NCBI RefSeq assembly: GCF_000212735.1
Contig: NC_015510.1
Location: forward strand, 806,001-870,000
Direction of reading: 5' to 3'
DNA: 64,000 nucleotides
Origin: Haliscomenobacter hydrossis DSM 1100
GTDB lineage: Bacteria > Bacteroidota > Bacteroidia > Chitinophagales > Saprospiraceae
The notes below the pieces were generated by a model. The model did no database searches. It was given only the letters and a program-made list of their open reading frames with translations, and was not told the DNA's origin. A program made the translations under genes and the position numbers. Positions 53,463-62,500 of the stretch are shown piece by piece (position 1 is the first letter of the stretch; each line of letters starts with the position of its first letter).

Positions 53463-53541
53463 GCCGTTTTTTTAGTAGGTTGGGGGTAAGTTGATCATCA
53501 GGTAATTGAAAAAATGTCTAATCATTTTGTTAAAGGCTCTT

Positions 53542-53680
53542 TTGAGTGCCGAGTGACGAGTACATGAGTAGCGAGCTTTGAAGTGGGCTACCGCAGCGAC
53601 TTAGACACTGTCCTAACCGAGTCGCTGCGGTAGCTCACTTCTAAACTCAAAAGTCATGTACTCGTCACTCTTAACTCAAA
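53542..53680. repeat. nested inverted repeat between convergent genes
   Basis: GAGTGACGAGTACATGA (53551-53567) pairs with TCATGTACTCGTCACTC (53654-53670), and inside it GAAGTGGGCTACCGCAGCG (from 53580) pairs with CGCTGCGGTAGCTCACTTC (to 53641). It lies between the GH16 gene and the outer-membrane protein gene. Confidence 0.8.
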
Positions 53681-53726
53681 AAAAGGAAATCATCAATTGC
53701 TTGATAATCAATTCGCCTCAAGTCTA

Positions 53727-54419
53727 TTAATTTAGCGCGATCCGGCCACCAACATCTATTCCATAACTGTAGAAATAATTGGAGTATCTATCTCCAGTTT
53801 TCCCAGCGGTGGGGGTAATGTCGTGCCGAATACTTGGCTGAAAAAACAAACTCCATTGATCCGTAAACTGGTAATTAAGCCCCAACGCAGCAAGCCCGGC
53901 AAGATGGAAGGGGTTTGAGTCTTTTTGAGTTTCGCTAATCCTGATGCCATCCTGTATATTTGAAGCTCGCGTATTCAGGTAAAAGCTGGAAGAAAATCCA
54001 AGCTCAGCGTAAAGCCCAAGTTTGGTCTTCGTAAAAAAATACCTGGCCAAAAGCGGGATTTCAATGTACCTATGATTGTGAAAAAACTGAACCTTCGACC
54101 GAGTGGTGTCTATCCTTGGCAATCCAGTGTCGGGATCAAAATCGGTTCCCCAGCGCAACAACTTTTCAGGCGTTTTGTAACTTAATTCGGTAAAGCGCCC
54201 CCCCGTCCGTAACCACCAACGTTGGCCTATTTTACGTTGGTAATGCAACCCCACATGAAAACCGTTATGCTCAATGTATTCATCCTTCAGCAAAGGATTT
54301 TCCAAAATGATGCCCGAGCGGTGGCCACCAAATTGAACGTCTAATGCGGAATGGTTTTGCCCATACATCCAGATGGGCAAACTAAAGAGTGTCAACACAA
54401 ATAATGGTGAAATTTTCAT
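53727..54419 (-). CDS. outer-membrane beta-barrel protein
   Basis: This 230-residue protein has a signal peptide (MKISPLFVLTLFSLPIWMYG) and alternating hydrophobic strands ending in an aromatic-containing C-terminus (YFYSYGIDVGGRIALN), as in PorT/OmpW-type small barrels. Lines such as GFHVGLHYQRKIGQRWWLRTG fit beta-strands. No specific function can be given. Confidence 0.8.
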   Translation of the reverse strand: MKISPLFVLTLFSLPIWMYGQNHSALDVQFGGHRSGIILENPLLKDEYIEHNGFHVGLHYQRKIGQRWWLRTGGRFTELSYKTPEKLLRWGTDFDPDTGLPRIDTTRSKVQFFHNHRYIEIPLLARYFFTKTKLGLYAELGFSSSFYLNTRASNIQDGIRISETQKDSNPFHLAGLAALGLNYQFTDQWSLFFQPSIRHDITPTAGKTGDRYSNYFYSYGIDVGGRIALN

Positions 54420-54501
54420 GCGTCTTATTGCTTATATTTTCAGCAATAAGACGTAAGAAGGGGGGCTGAAGTATTGTTTTAACAAAATAATTTCGAATAT
54501 T

Positions 54502-54558
54502 TTTTCAGCACAGCTTCCCTAAATTTTTTCCGAAAATCTAGAGAAGCTGTGCTGAAAA
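54502..54558. repeat. hairpin upstream of the outer-membrane protein gene
   Basis: TTTTCAGCACAGCTTC (54502-54517) pairs with GAAGCTGTGCTGAAAA (54543-54558) with a 25-base loop. It directly precedes MITE copy 2. No T-run follows. Confidence 0.7.
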
Positions 54559-54561
54559 CTA

Positions 54562-54723
54562 AGAGCTTGTTTAAATATTTTTGTTTTAGGGGAAAATGAG
54601 GTCGATTTGATGTGAATGAGGCATGAAAAGCGGAGTTTAGCAGCGCTAAATGAGCATTTTCGGAACGAAATTCACATCAAATCGGGCCATTTGCAGCAAA
54701 ACAAAAAAATTTAAACAAGCTCT
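54562..54723 (+). mobile_element. MITE-like element, copy 2
   Basis: Terminal inverted repeats of about 26 bp (AGAGCTTGTTTAAATATTTT at the left, its complement at the right) enclose a second inverted repeat (GATTTGATGTGAAT / ATTCACATCAAATC) and the word TAGCAGCGCTAAATGAGCA (54638-54656). The word and its 76-base offset match copy 1 at 43557-43720. The element has no coding capacity and could be mobilised by a transposase elsewhere. Confidence 0.75.
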
Positions 54724-54727
54724 AACA

Positions 54728-57361
54728 TCAATTAAAACTCGGCACCATCATCACCGCGTTCTGCATCATCCGGCTCGGACCGCGCCAAAACATGCGAAAC
54801 TGCGTATTGTCCTGCAAAAAAACCACTTTGCCTTGCCCCATCGGCAGTACGCCCGCAAAGGTATTCCCGGCCAAGAGTTTTTTGTTGTCCTCCGAAATAT
54901 AGCCCGCCACAAAAGCCTTATCCACGCTGGCGTAACGGCCCACACTTTGCAATTCTGGGCTGGGCGCCAGGGAATTGTTGTCCTGTTTGATCGTATACAA
55001 TTCCTTACCCAAACCAAAGGCCAGTGGATGGCTGTTGTCGATCAGGGTGTTCAAAGCCGTACCTGGAGTCCGTTTTTTACCATAATAATCCTCGCGGTCT
55101 TCGTAGGCCACCGTACGGGCTGCCGTACTTGAATCCCGCGCAGGTTCGATCAATTTGACGCTCGTAAACCTGGAACGTTGCGCCGTAAAAAAGCTCACCG
55201 CACTTTCGGTAGCAATCAGGGTCCCGCCCCGACTGATCCAGTCGCGCAGCTGTGCTTGTTGTTCTGGTTTGAACAATTCCCCCAAACCTGCGCCCCCATC
55301 GGGCAAAATCAGCACGTCAAATTGGTTCAAATCCGCTGCACCGTAACGTTCGCCAAACTTGGGCAAGGCCGTTTGTTGCAACACCGAACCACGCACCCGT
55401 TGGATGGGCAAACCCGTTTCGTAGTCGAACAAAAAGGTGATTTGTCCTGCCGTCAATGAAGAAAAAGGTGGATCAACCAATAAAGCCACCCGGGGCTGCT
55501 TGAGCGGGCGATTGCGGCCCGAAGCCAAATCCATCCCATTGCCCATCCGTCCGGTTCCCAACCCGTGAATGGTCACTCCCGCCTTTTGGGCAATCTCGAT
55601 CATGTCTGGATGTATCCGCGCCAACTTGTCTTCATTGCGTTCGATGAGCACGATCAGCGAGCCGTAGCCCCAGGTGGTTTTGCCATCGCTGAATGGCTCG
55701 TGACAGGAGCGTACTTTGTACCCTTTGGCCCACAATTGCGCGAGGGCTTGTGGGGCGTTGCGCTGTTTCCATTCGATCACGTAGGCGTATTGGGCGTTCG
55801 GATTGATTACCCCTGTCGTGTGCATTTGGGCTTGGGTGACGGCTTCGGTCGACACGCTGTGTTTGGTATTGCTGGCGTAGCCCTCCAGGTTGTACGCCAG
55901 GATGGCCGACCAGGTGGCCATGTCGTACATCACCGAGTCTTCAATGGCCAGTCGGCGCTCCAGGATGCTCGTGATGAAGAGGTTACGCGGCTGGCTGGTG
56001 CTCACGATGTACGTACCAGCGGGCATGTTTTTGGAACCTGCCTGGCCGTTGTGATAATCTACCGCGTCGCTTACCGTGAAGGCTTTGGTGGCGCGTTCTA
56101 CCTTGACCTGGTGCCGCAGCAACATGTTCACCACGTCGAGGGTGTAGGGAGATTCTGCGGACAGGTAATAAGTCTTGGTGGCGGTTTTGCTGTTGTTCGG
56201 GTTCCAGGCGTTGGCGCTGTATTGCAGCAGGATTTCCTTGCGCTCCACCGATTTTTTGATGGTGGCCATCGAAGAGGTGTAGTGGTCAAAAATGCGCTGA
56301 CGCAGCACGTTGTAGCCTCCGTCGTCGGTTTGTACCGCCCGGCCACCGCCGATGCCACCTTGTTCCACCAACATGCCAATGCCGCCCATCACCGAAGGGT
56401 AACTGGAGCCATAGCCGGGGTAAAAAAAGTCAAAAGCGTCGCGGGTAAAATAACTGATGCGGTGCTTGTCAAATTCTTTGATGTTGGCACGACCAAAAGT
56501 GTCGCTCAAGGCCTCATAGGTATCGGGCAGCAATTTGTTGCGCGGAGTCGTGCCCGGCGCAGTGAAGTAATTGTTGTTGTAGCCCTGCTCGTGAAAGTCC
56601 ACGTGGACTTGCGACATCCATTGCTGGTAATCCATGGTCAAGCCACGGGTTTCGGGATGTACGCCCCAGACCCAGTCGCGGTTGACGTCGAACCAGTAGT
56701 GGTTGCCGCGGCCACCAGGCCAAGGTTCGTAATGTTCCAAATCGCGGGGTTCGTAGCCCAACACGTTGCGCTGGGTCGATTTGTACCAATAAATGAAACG
56801 ATCGCGCCCATCGGGATTGACGCAGATGTAGAGTACGATGACGGAATTGTTCAGGATGCGTTTGGTTTCTTCGTCTTGGGCCGCAGCCAAACGGTAGGCC
56901 ACCTGTGCCACGGCCTCGGTAGAAGAGGCTTCGTTGCCGTGGATGTTGTAGCTGTAAGTAATAAAAATTGGGTCGGATTTGACCACCGAACTGATTTCGG
57001 AGGCACTGCCATCCAGCAATTTCAGGTGCCGCTGGCGAATACTTTCCAGATTTTTGTGGTTGTCAGGCGAGGTGATCACCAAACGAATCAAGGGGCGGCC
57101 TTCGTAGGTGCTGCCGTATTGGTAGAGGGTGATTTTGTCGGACAGGCGATCCAGTTCCTTGACGTAGTTGACGGTATTGGCGTACAGGGTAAACTCAGCG
57201 CCCAGTTTGTAGCCAAAGTACTGCTCCGGCGAAGGGATGGCAGCGTCGTAGCTGAGTTGGGGATCGAGGGGGAAACGTTTTTCATCCACCAGGATTGGTC
57301 CTTGGGCGAGGAGCTGGAAGCTGAGGAGGAGGAAAAAAAAGAGGGTAAAAATTGGCTTCAT
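54728..57361 (-). CDS. M14-family zinc carboxypeptidase with C-terminal GATase-like domain
   Basis: From ATG at 57359-57361 the protein has 877 residues; the 10-residue longer start lacks support. A signal peptide (MKPIFTLFFFLLLSFQLLAQ) precedes an M14 peptidase domain with zinc ligands His141 and Glu144 (IHGNEASS), the NPDGRDRFIYW loop, and His257 in VDFHEQGYNN. A second region of about 400 residues follows, with a class I glutamine-amidotransferase-like segment (DVLILPDGGAGLGELF) near the end. It should cleave C-terminal residues from peptides in the periplasm or outside. Confidence 0.9.
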   Translation of the reverse strand: MKPIFTLFFFLLLSFQLLAQGPILVDEKRFPLDPQLSYDAAIPSPEQYFGYKLGAEFTLYANTVNYVKELDRLSDKITLYQYGSTYEGRPLIRLVITSPDNHKNLESIRQRHLKLLDGSASEISSVVKSDPIFITYSYNIHGNEASSTEAVAQVAYRLAAAQDEETKRILNNSVIVLYICVNPDGRDRFIYWYKSTQRNVLGYEPRDLEHYEPWPGGRGNHYWFDVNRDWVWGVHPETRGLTMDYQQWMSQVHVDFHEQGYNNNYFTAPGTTPRNKLLPDTYEALSDTFGRANIKEFDKHRISYFTRDAFDFFYPGYGSSYPSVMGGIGMLVEQGGIGGGRAVQTDDGGYNVLRQRIFDHYTSSMATIKKSVERKEILLQYSANAWNPNNSKTATKTYYLSAESPYTLDVVNMLLRHQVKVERATKAFTVSDAVDYHNGQAGSKNMPAGTYIVSTSQPRNLFITSILERRLAIEDSVMYDMATWSAILAYNLEGYASNTKHSVSTEAVTQAQMHTTGVINPNAQYAYVIEWKQRNAPQALAQLWAKGYKVRSCHEPFSDGKTTWGYGSLIVLIERNEDKLARIHPDMIEIAQKAGVTIHGLGTGRMGNGMDLASGRNRPLKQPRVALLVDPPFSSLTAGQITFLFDYETGLPIQRVRGSVLQQTALPKFGERYGAADLNQFDVLILPDGGAGLGELFKPEQQAQLRDWISRGGTLIATESAVSFFTAQRSRFTSVKLIEPARDSSTAARTVAYEDREDYYGKKRTPGTALNTLIDNSHPLAFGLGKELYTIKQDNNSLAPSPELQSVGRYASVDKAFVAGYISEDNKKLLAGNTFAGVLPMGQGKVVFLQDNTQFRMFWRGPSRMMQNAVMMVPSFN

Positions 57362-57408
57362 TTTGTGATGTTTTGGAGGTTTTTGATGCAATGGAGCGCC
57401 TTCGGCGC

Positions 57409-57717
57409 ATAACTTCTAAGGCGTTCTAAGGTGTTCTAAGGTGCCTAAGGTCTGTCAATTACCCACAAAACCGCACATTGAATGCGAGATCGTGCTTTTG
57501 CCTTAGAACCCCCGACCCCTAAAGGGGAGTACATTTGTGATAATCGTAATGTTTTACCCTTTTTTAGAAAAAGTAAAGTCTTTTAGTTACCTAAAATGTG
57601 CTCCCCTTTAGGGGTCGGGGGTTCTGGGGCCACAGTAAAATGCTCAATATCAACCACAAACCTAATTTGGAGGTTTTGTGGGTAATTGACAGACCTTAGG
57701 ACACCTTAGAAGTTATG
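57409..57717. repeat. 309-bp nested inverted repeat
   Basis: Three complementary blocks are nested: ATAACTTCTAAGG with CCTTAGAAGTTAT; CCTAAGGTCTGTCAATTACC (from 57433) with GGTAATTGACAGACCTTAGG (to 57700); and AGAACCCCCGACCCCTAAAG (from 57505) with its complement to 57625. It occupies nearly the whole gap between the M14 and M28 genes. An AT-rich centre has no T-run terminator. Confidence 0.85.
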
Positions 57718-57772
57718 GGAAAATGAAGGTCGTTAATACAATAAATTACGATATATGGCTTCGTTGTAAAAC

Positions 57773-59149
57773 CTAGCGCCGGGCAATCAAGGTCGTTGGG
57801 TACACAATCAGGCTTTCATTGCCATCCTTCCCCACCGAAGCCACCCCGAAAAGGTAATTGTCAATAATAATGTTTTCCAACGTAAAATCGGTAACCGACT
57901 TGTCCACAAAACGCGAATGTTGCCATTGCGCAGCCGTGGTTTCTCGCCAGTAGAGTTTGTAGCCAATCAGGTCAGGATCGGCTACTGCATCCCATTTCAG
58001 GCGGGTAGAAGGCAAGACGATGCCGCCAATCTGTACGTTTTTCGGTTCTGGTGGTGCTGAAGCCAAGGCGGCCATCACCATCATGTTCACACCAGTGAGT
58101 TTGGCAGCATAGGGAAAGTTGACCCCCTCGATGACGTCGCCGTACTTGATGCCATCCTCCGTACGCAAATCCTGGTGCTGGCGCTGGTACTGCTCGTGCG
58201 TTTCCATGATGCGCACCCCGGGGAAACCCACATCATTAAAGGGTTTGTGGTGCCCCCCGCGCCCAAAACGATCCAGGCGGTAAATCATGATGGCATCCAG
58301 ATTGGTGCAATACTGCTCGGTCATCCGATCGATGTAACGGGCCAACTGCCGCGAAGGGCCGTCTACTTCGCCGCCGTAAACCCGCCGCCAGGTACGCTCG
58401 CGCTCATCCTCGATGGGTGGCGTAGGTTCAGAAAACACCCGAAAAGTGGTGTTTTCAATTTCCCCGTTGATGCCTTCGATGTTGCCAATCATGTCGTTGT
58501 TGAGCACCCCGACGATGTCCCAACCTTCGGCTTTGGCCACTTTGGCCATGTGCTGACCACCCCAAAGACCCTGTTCTTCGCCGGAAAGGCCCACGTAGAT
58601 GATACTCACCGGAAACTTGTATTTGCTCAGCACCCGCGCGGCTTCGATGGCTCCGGCCATGCCCGTACCGTTGTCGTTGGCACCGGGCGAGTCTTTGGTC
58701 GCATCGGAGGCATTGCTGACCCGCGAATCGATGTCTCCGCTCATGATCACGTAGCGGTTGGGATAACGGCTGCCGCGCTGGATGGCGAGGATGTTGACCA
58801 CGGTTACGTCCTGGGTGATGCGCGGATTGCTGCCACCTTTAAGGAACTCGCTCTGGGTTTTGATTTCCAGACAAGAATTGCAGGCAGCGGAGATTTTTTC
58901 AAATTCGGATTTGATCCAGCGCCGCGCCGCGCCGATGCCTCGGGTAGTGGATACGGTGTCGGAGAAGGTGTTGCGCGTCCCAAAACCGACCAACTTGCGG
59001 ATGTCGGCTTCCAATCGCTGCGGCGAAGCGGCATTGGCGATGGTGTACAAACGTGGGTCAGCCTGTGGAGGCTGCGTAGTTTGGGCAAACAACAAACTTT
59101 GTATACTCAAGAGGATAACACTAAAGACAGCTATTGATTTCCAATTCAT
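57773..59149 (-). CDS. M28-family zinc aminopeptidase
   Basis: From ATG at 59147-59149 the protein has 458 residues; a longer frame to 59371 covers repeat-like sequence and is not used. After a signal peptide (about 1-23; LLFAQ) comes an M28 domain with VIMSGDIDSR, PGANDNGTGMAGAIEAARVL (zinc Asp), GEEQGLWGGQHM (catalytic and zinc Glu), VLNNDMIGN and MYRLDRFGRGGHHKPFN (zinc His). A fibronectin-III-like domain closes the protein (WDAVADPDLIGYKLYWRE). It should remove N-terminal residues from peptides outside the cytoplasm. Confidence 0.92.
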   Translation of the reverse strand: MNWKSIAVFSVILLSIQSLLFAQTTQPPQADPRLYTIANAASPQRLEADIRKLVGFGTRNTFSDTVSTTRGIGAARRWIKSEFEKISAACNSCLEIKTQSEFLKGGSNPRITQDVTVVNILAIQRGSRYPNRYVIMSGDIDSRVSNASDATKDSPGANDNGTGMAGAIEAARVLSKYKFPVSIIYVGLSGEEQGLWGGQHMAKVAKAEGWDIVGVLNNDMIGNIEGINGEIENTTFRVFSEPTPPIEDERERTWRRVYGGEVDGPSRQLARYIDRMTEQYCTNLDAIMIYRLDRFGRGGHHKPFNDVGFPGVRIMETHEQYQRQHQDLRTEDGIKYGDVIEGVNFPYAAKLTGVNMMVMAALASAPPEPKNVQIGGIVLPSTRLKWDAVADPDLIGYKLYWRETTAAQWQHSRFVDKSVTDFTLENIIIDNYLFGVASVGKDGNESLIVYPTTLIARR

Positions 59150-59304
59150 GTGACGATAGGCATTGATGAGGGGGAAAAGTAGGGAAAATTGCTGGAGTTT
59201 GTGGCTGCTTGTAGACCAATGGGGCCTTGCGGTGGCGGATTTGACGGGGAATTGGGGGGGAGTGGTGTGGGGGTGGCTTTTTTTGACGCCTGCGGCGTTG
59301 ATTG

Positions 59305-59567
59305 GTTGGCCACAAATTTTCACAAATTTTACATAAACTGCGTTTGCGTTGTTTAACCAAAGCGACAACAATGGGAGCGCGGATGACGCGGATTCGGCGG
59401 ATTGACGCGGATTTCAATTTACGCACAAATAAATCCGCGTCAATCCGCTTAATCCGCGTCATCCGCGTTCCCATTGAAGCTCCTGCGACCGAGCCGCAGG
59501 CTCCGAGCAGGCATGAGAAATTATACCTATGTGTGCTTTTGTGAAAATTTGTGTAATTTGTGGCTAA
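59305..59567. repeat. nested inverted repeat of ATCCGCG words
   Basis: The inner arms 59371-59414 and 59431-59474 are close complements built on ATCCGCGTCA-type words. The outer arms (CACAAATTTTCAC at 59311-59323; GTGAAAATTTGTG at 59541-59553, each extending further) enclose it. The longest frame of the CHAT gene begins inside its right end, which favours the later start at 59596. Confidence 0.85.
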
Positions 59568-59595
59568 CAAAACCCCGCCCCAGGCGGCACAGCTA

Positions 59596-62500
59596 ATGAC
59601 CCACAAAAACATCGTCTACGGCAACATCTCCGCCGGTGGCAAGGTCCACATCGGCGACATCATCTACCATGTAGAGCAGGATTTTCAACACAGCATTCTT
59701 TTTCTGCGCATTGAGCCACAGGAAGCAGGAAACTATGCTGCACAACTCAGCCTCAAATCCCGCCACGCCGGGAAAGCGGGTTTGGCCTCCGACGGTGTTC
59801 CCTTGCTGCGCGAAAACATCCCCCTGGCCATCGACCCCCAATTGTTTGCCCAGGTCAACACCTTTCAGGAGTACCGCCGGATGGACGATGCCACCTACCG
59901 GGACACCCTGAGTATGCCAGGACAGCTTGCGCCCTGGAACGAGGATCAACTAGCCCAGGCCCTTTTCAATACCTTTTTTACCGGCGATATCCTCCAGGTT
60001 TGCCACGATTTTGTGGAACTGTTAGAAAAGCGCAAAATTGCAGAGCTGATTCTAGCCATTTCCACCGCCGATACCCCGGTGCTGAACTTGCCCTTTGAAA
60101 TGGTCATTCCCCATTTCTTCCCGTCCAAACTGGGGATAGCACGCCAAAGCCTGGCCGTAGCCCATTTCGGGCTGGTGCGCAGCCTGGAAAAAAACCTGCC
60201 CAAATTCGACATGCAAGGCAAAGCTGCCTCGGCTGCCCCGCTCAAAATGCTCTTCGTCACTGCCCTGCCCGAAAACCTGAACGAACGCGCCAAATTGCTC
60301 GAAATCGAAGAAGAGCAAAAACGCCTGATCGACGCCATCGGCAGTTTTGAAGCCACGGGCGGCGAACCCAAAATTGTCATCGAGTTTTTGGATACCGCCT
60401 CCCTCGCCGAAATCAGCGAGGCGCTGCGCAAACACCAGCACGACATTGTCCACATCAGCGGGCACGGCTCGTACCAAAAGCAGGTGAAGCAGGGCGTATT
60501 GCACCTCGAAGACGAGGACGGCAACCACCGCGAAGTGCTCGGCGGCGAACTGGGCGAAACCCTGCGCCAGCACCAGTGTGTCAAGCTGCTCATCCTCAGC
60601 GCCTGCGAAACGGCCATGGCGGGCAACGGCGTGGTGGAGCAATTGGCCGAGTTTGGCTTGCCTTCTATCGTGGCCATGCGTTTTGCGGTGACCGACAATG
60701 GTGCCAAGGTGTTCACCACCGCGCTGTACGCGGCTTTATCGAAAGGCGAAACCCTGACCCATGCCCTGGCCTCCGCCCGCGAAAGCCTCTGGCAATACCT
60801 GCTGGAACAACGGAGGCTGGATCCACAGCGCCCCCATTTGGCCGAGTGGTTCACCCCCGTGGTATACCTCAACCAATACACCGAGGCCCTGGTCAATCCC
60901 AGTGAAAAGTACGTCCTGCCCGAGGATTTTTACCCCCGCAGCGATTTTTTCAAAACCAAAAATACCCGCCTGATTGGCTCCGGCTTCATCGGGCGCAAAC
61001 GTTACCTCAACCTGCTGCGGCGCAGTTTTGCCAAAGGCCAACACGTAGTGCTGCACGGTCTGGGCGGTCTGGGCAAAACCACCCTGGCGGAAGCTTTTGC
61101 CCACAATTATGAGAACCGCAGCCACGAGGTGCTCATTTTCCGCAATGGAAACCAGATTTCGGAAAAGTACATTTTGGACGAGCTGCTGGCCCGTTGGGAA
61201 GGCGATGAAAAAGCCAACAAAAATACCCTCCGACAGGTCAAACAATACCTCGAAAGTAAAGCCGACCCGCTGGAAAAACTACAGGCTTTAATCGACAATT
61301 ACCTGCAAGGCCGCAGAACCATCCTGATTTTTGACAATTTTGAAGATGTACAAGTCGGTGAGGACGGCACCCAGGAGCAAGGTATTGGCAGCGCGGGTTT
61401 AGCGGCTTTTATGCAGCATTTGTGCCAAAACACGCCCGATCATTGCCACTTGTTGTTCACCACCCGCTACCTGATCAGCGATTTACAAGACTGTGTGCAA
61501 CACCTTGGCCTGGACAAAATGAGCTATGCCGAGAGCTATCGCCTCTCCAACTTCTCCCCTACCCTACGCGCCATCCCGCTGGCTGAACGCCAGGATGTAT
61601 TCAAACGCCTGGACGGCCACCCGCGGGCGTACGAGTTTTTGGAGGCGATTTTGAAAAAGGATAAAACTGCGGATTGGTCAAAACTGGCGGCCTCAGTGGG
61701 GGAAGTGGAAGCGCAGGTTTGGGAGAATTTGCTGTTGGCGAAAATATATCAGGGACTGACAACTGAGGAGCAGTTGGTGCTGCAAATGGCAGCGGTGTGT
61801 ATCACACGGACGCCACTGGGTGCTTTAGTGGCGATTAGCGGAGAAGACGAAACGGTTTTGATACCCCTGTTGCAATCGCTGCATGAGTGGTCTTTGTGTT
61901 TTTGGGATGGCGAAGGAAAGGTATTTGAGGTGCATCGTTTGACTAGGGAGTGGATGGTAAGGGAGGTGATTGCGGGGGAGGACGTGAAAAAATGGGCGTT
62001 TGCGGCGGGGGAGTTTTTCAGAAACAATGTTTCTTCAAATGAGGATGCCGAGTTGTCAATAGCTTATTTTGAAATTGCTGAGGCTTGGGAGGAATTCGCA
62101 ATAGTCTCTTTCCATTTGCAAGACCATTATCAGTTGATTGGTTTTTATCAAAAGGCATATGAACTCAATCAAGCAGTTTTAGCTTGCAACATTGATCAAA
62201 AAACCAATGCCAATGCCTACGCTCGATCTGGGGTTATTCTACTATTGTATGGACAATTAGACCAAGCCTTAGAATTACATGAATTATGTCTGGCCATTTC
62301 TCAGCAAATCAGTGACCGTCAAGGCGAGGGGGCAGCCTTGAGTAACATCAGCCAAATCTATTGGACCAAGGGTGACTACGACACAGCCTTGCGCTTTTGG
62401 GAACAAAGTCTCCCCATTCTGCAGCAAATTGGTGACCGTAAAGGCGAGGGAACCATCTTGAATAACCTTGCGACAATTGCCCATGCCAAGGGTGACTACG

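Noticed and set aside
54502-54558. Intrinsic terminator next to MITE copy 2
   Set aside because: The stem is good but neither strand has a T-run after it, and it lies upstream of the adjacent minus-strand gene.
55565-57412. Long plus-strand reading frame of 615 codons
   Set aside because: It is antisense to the M14 peptidase gene, has no recognisable motif, and mirrors the high GC third positions of the true gene.
59560-59595. Earlier start of the CHAT protein
   Set aside because: It begins inside the outer arm of an inverted repeat; the start at 59596 gives the conserved N-terminal NIVYGNISAGG motif close to the Met.
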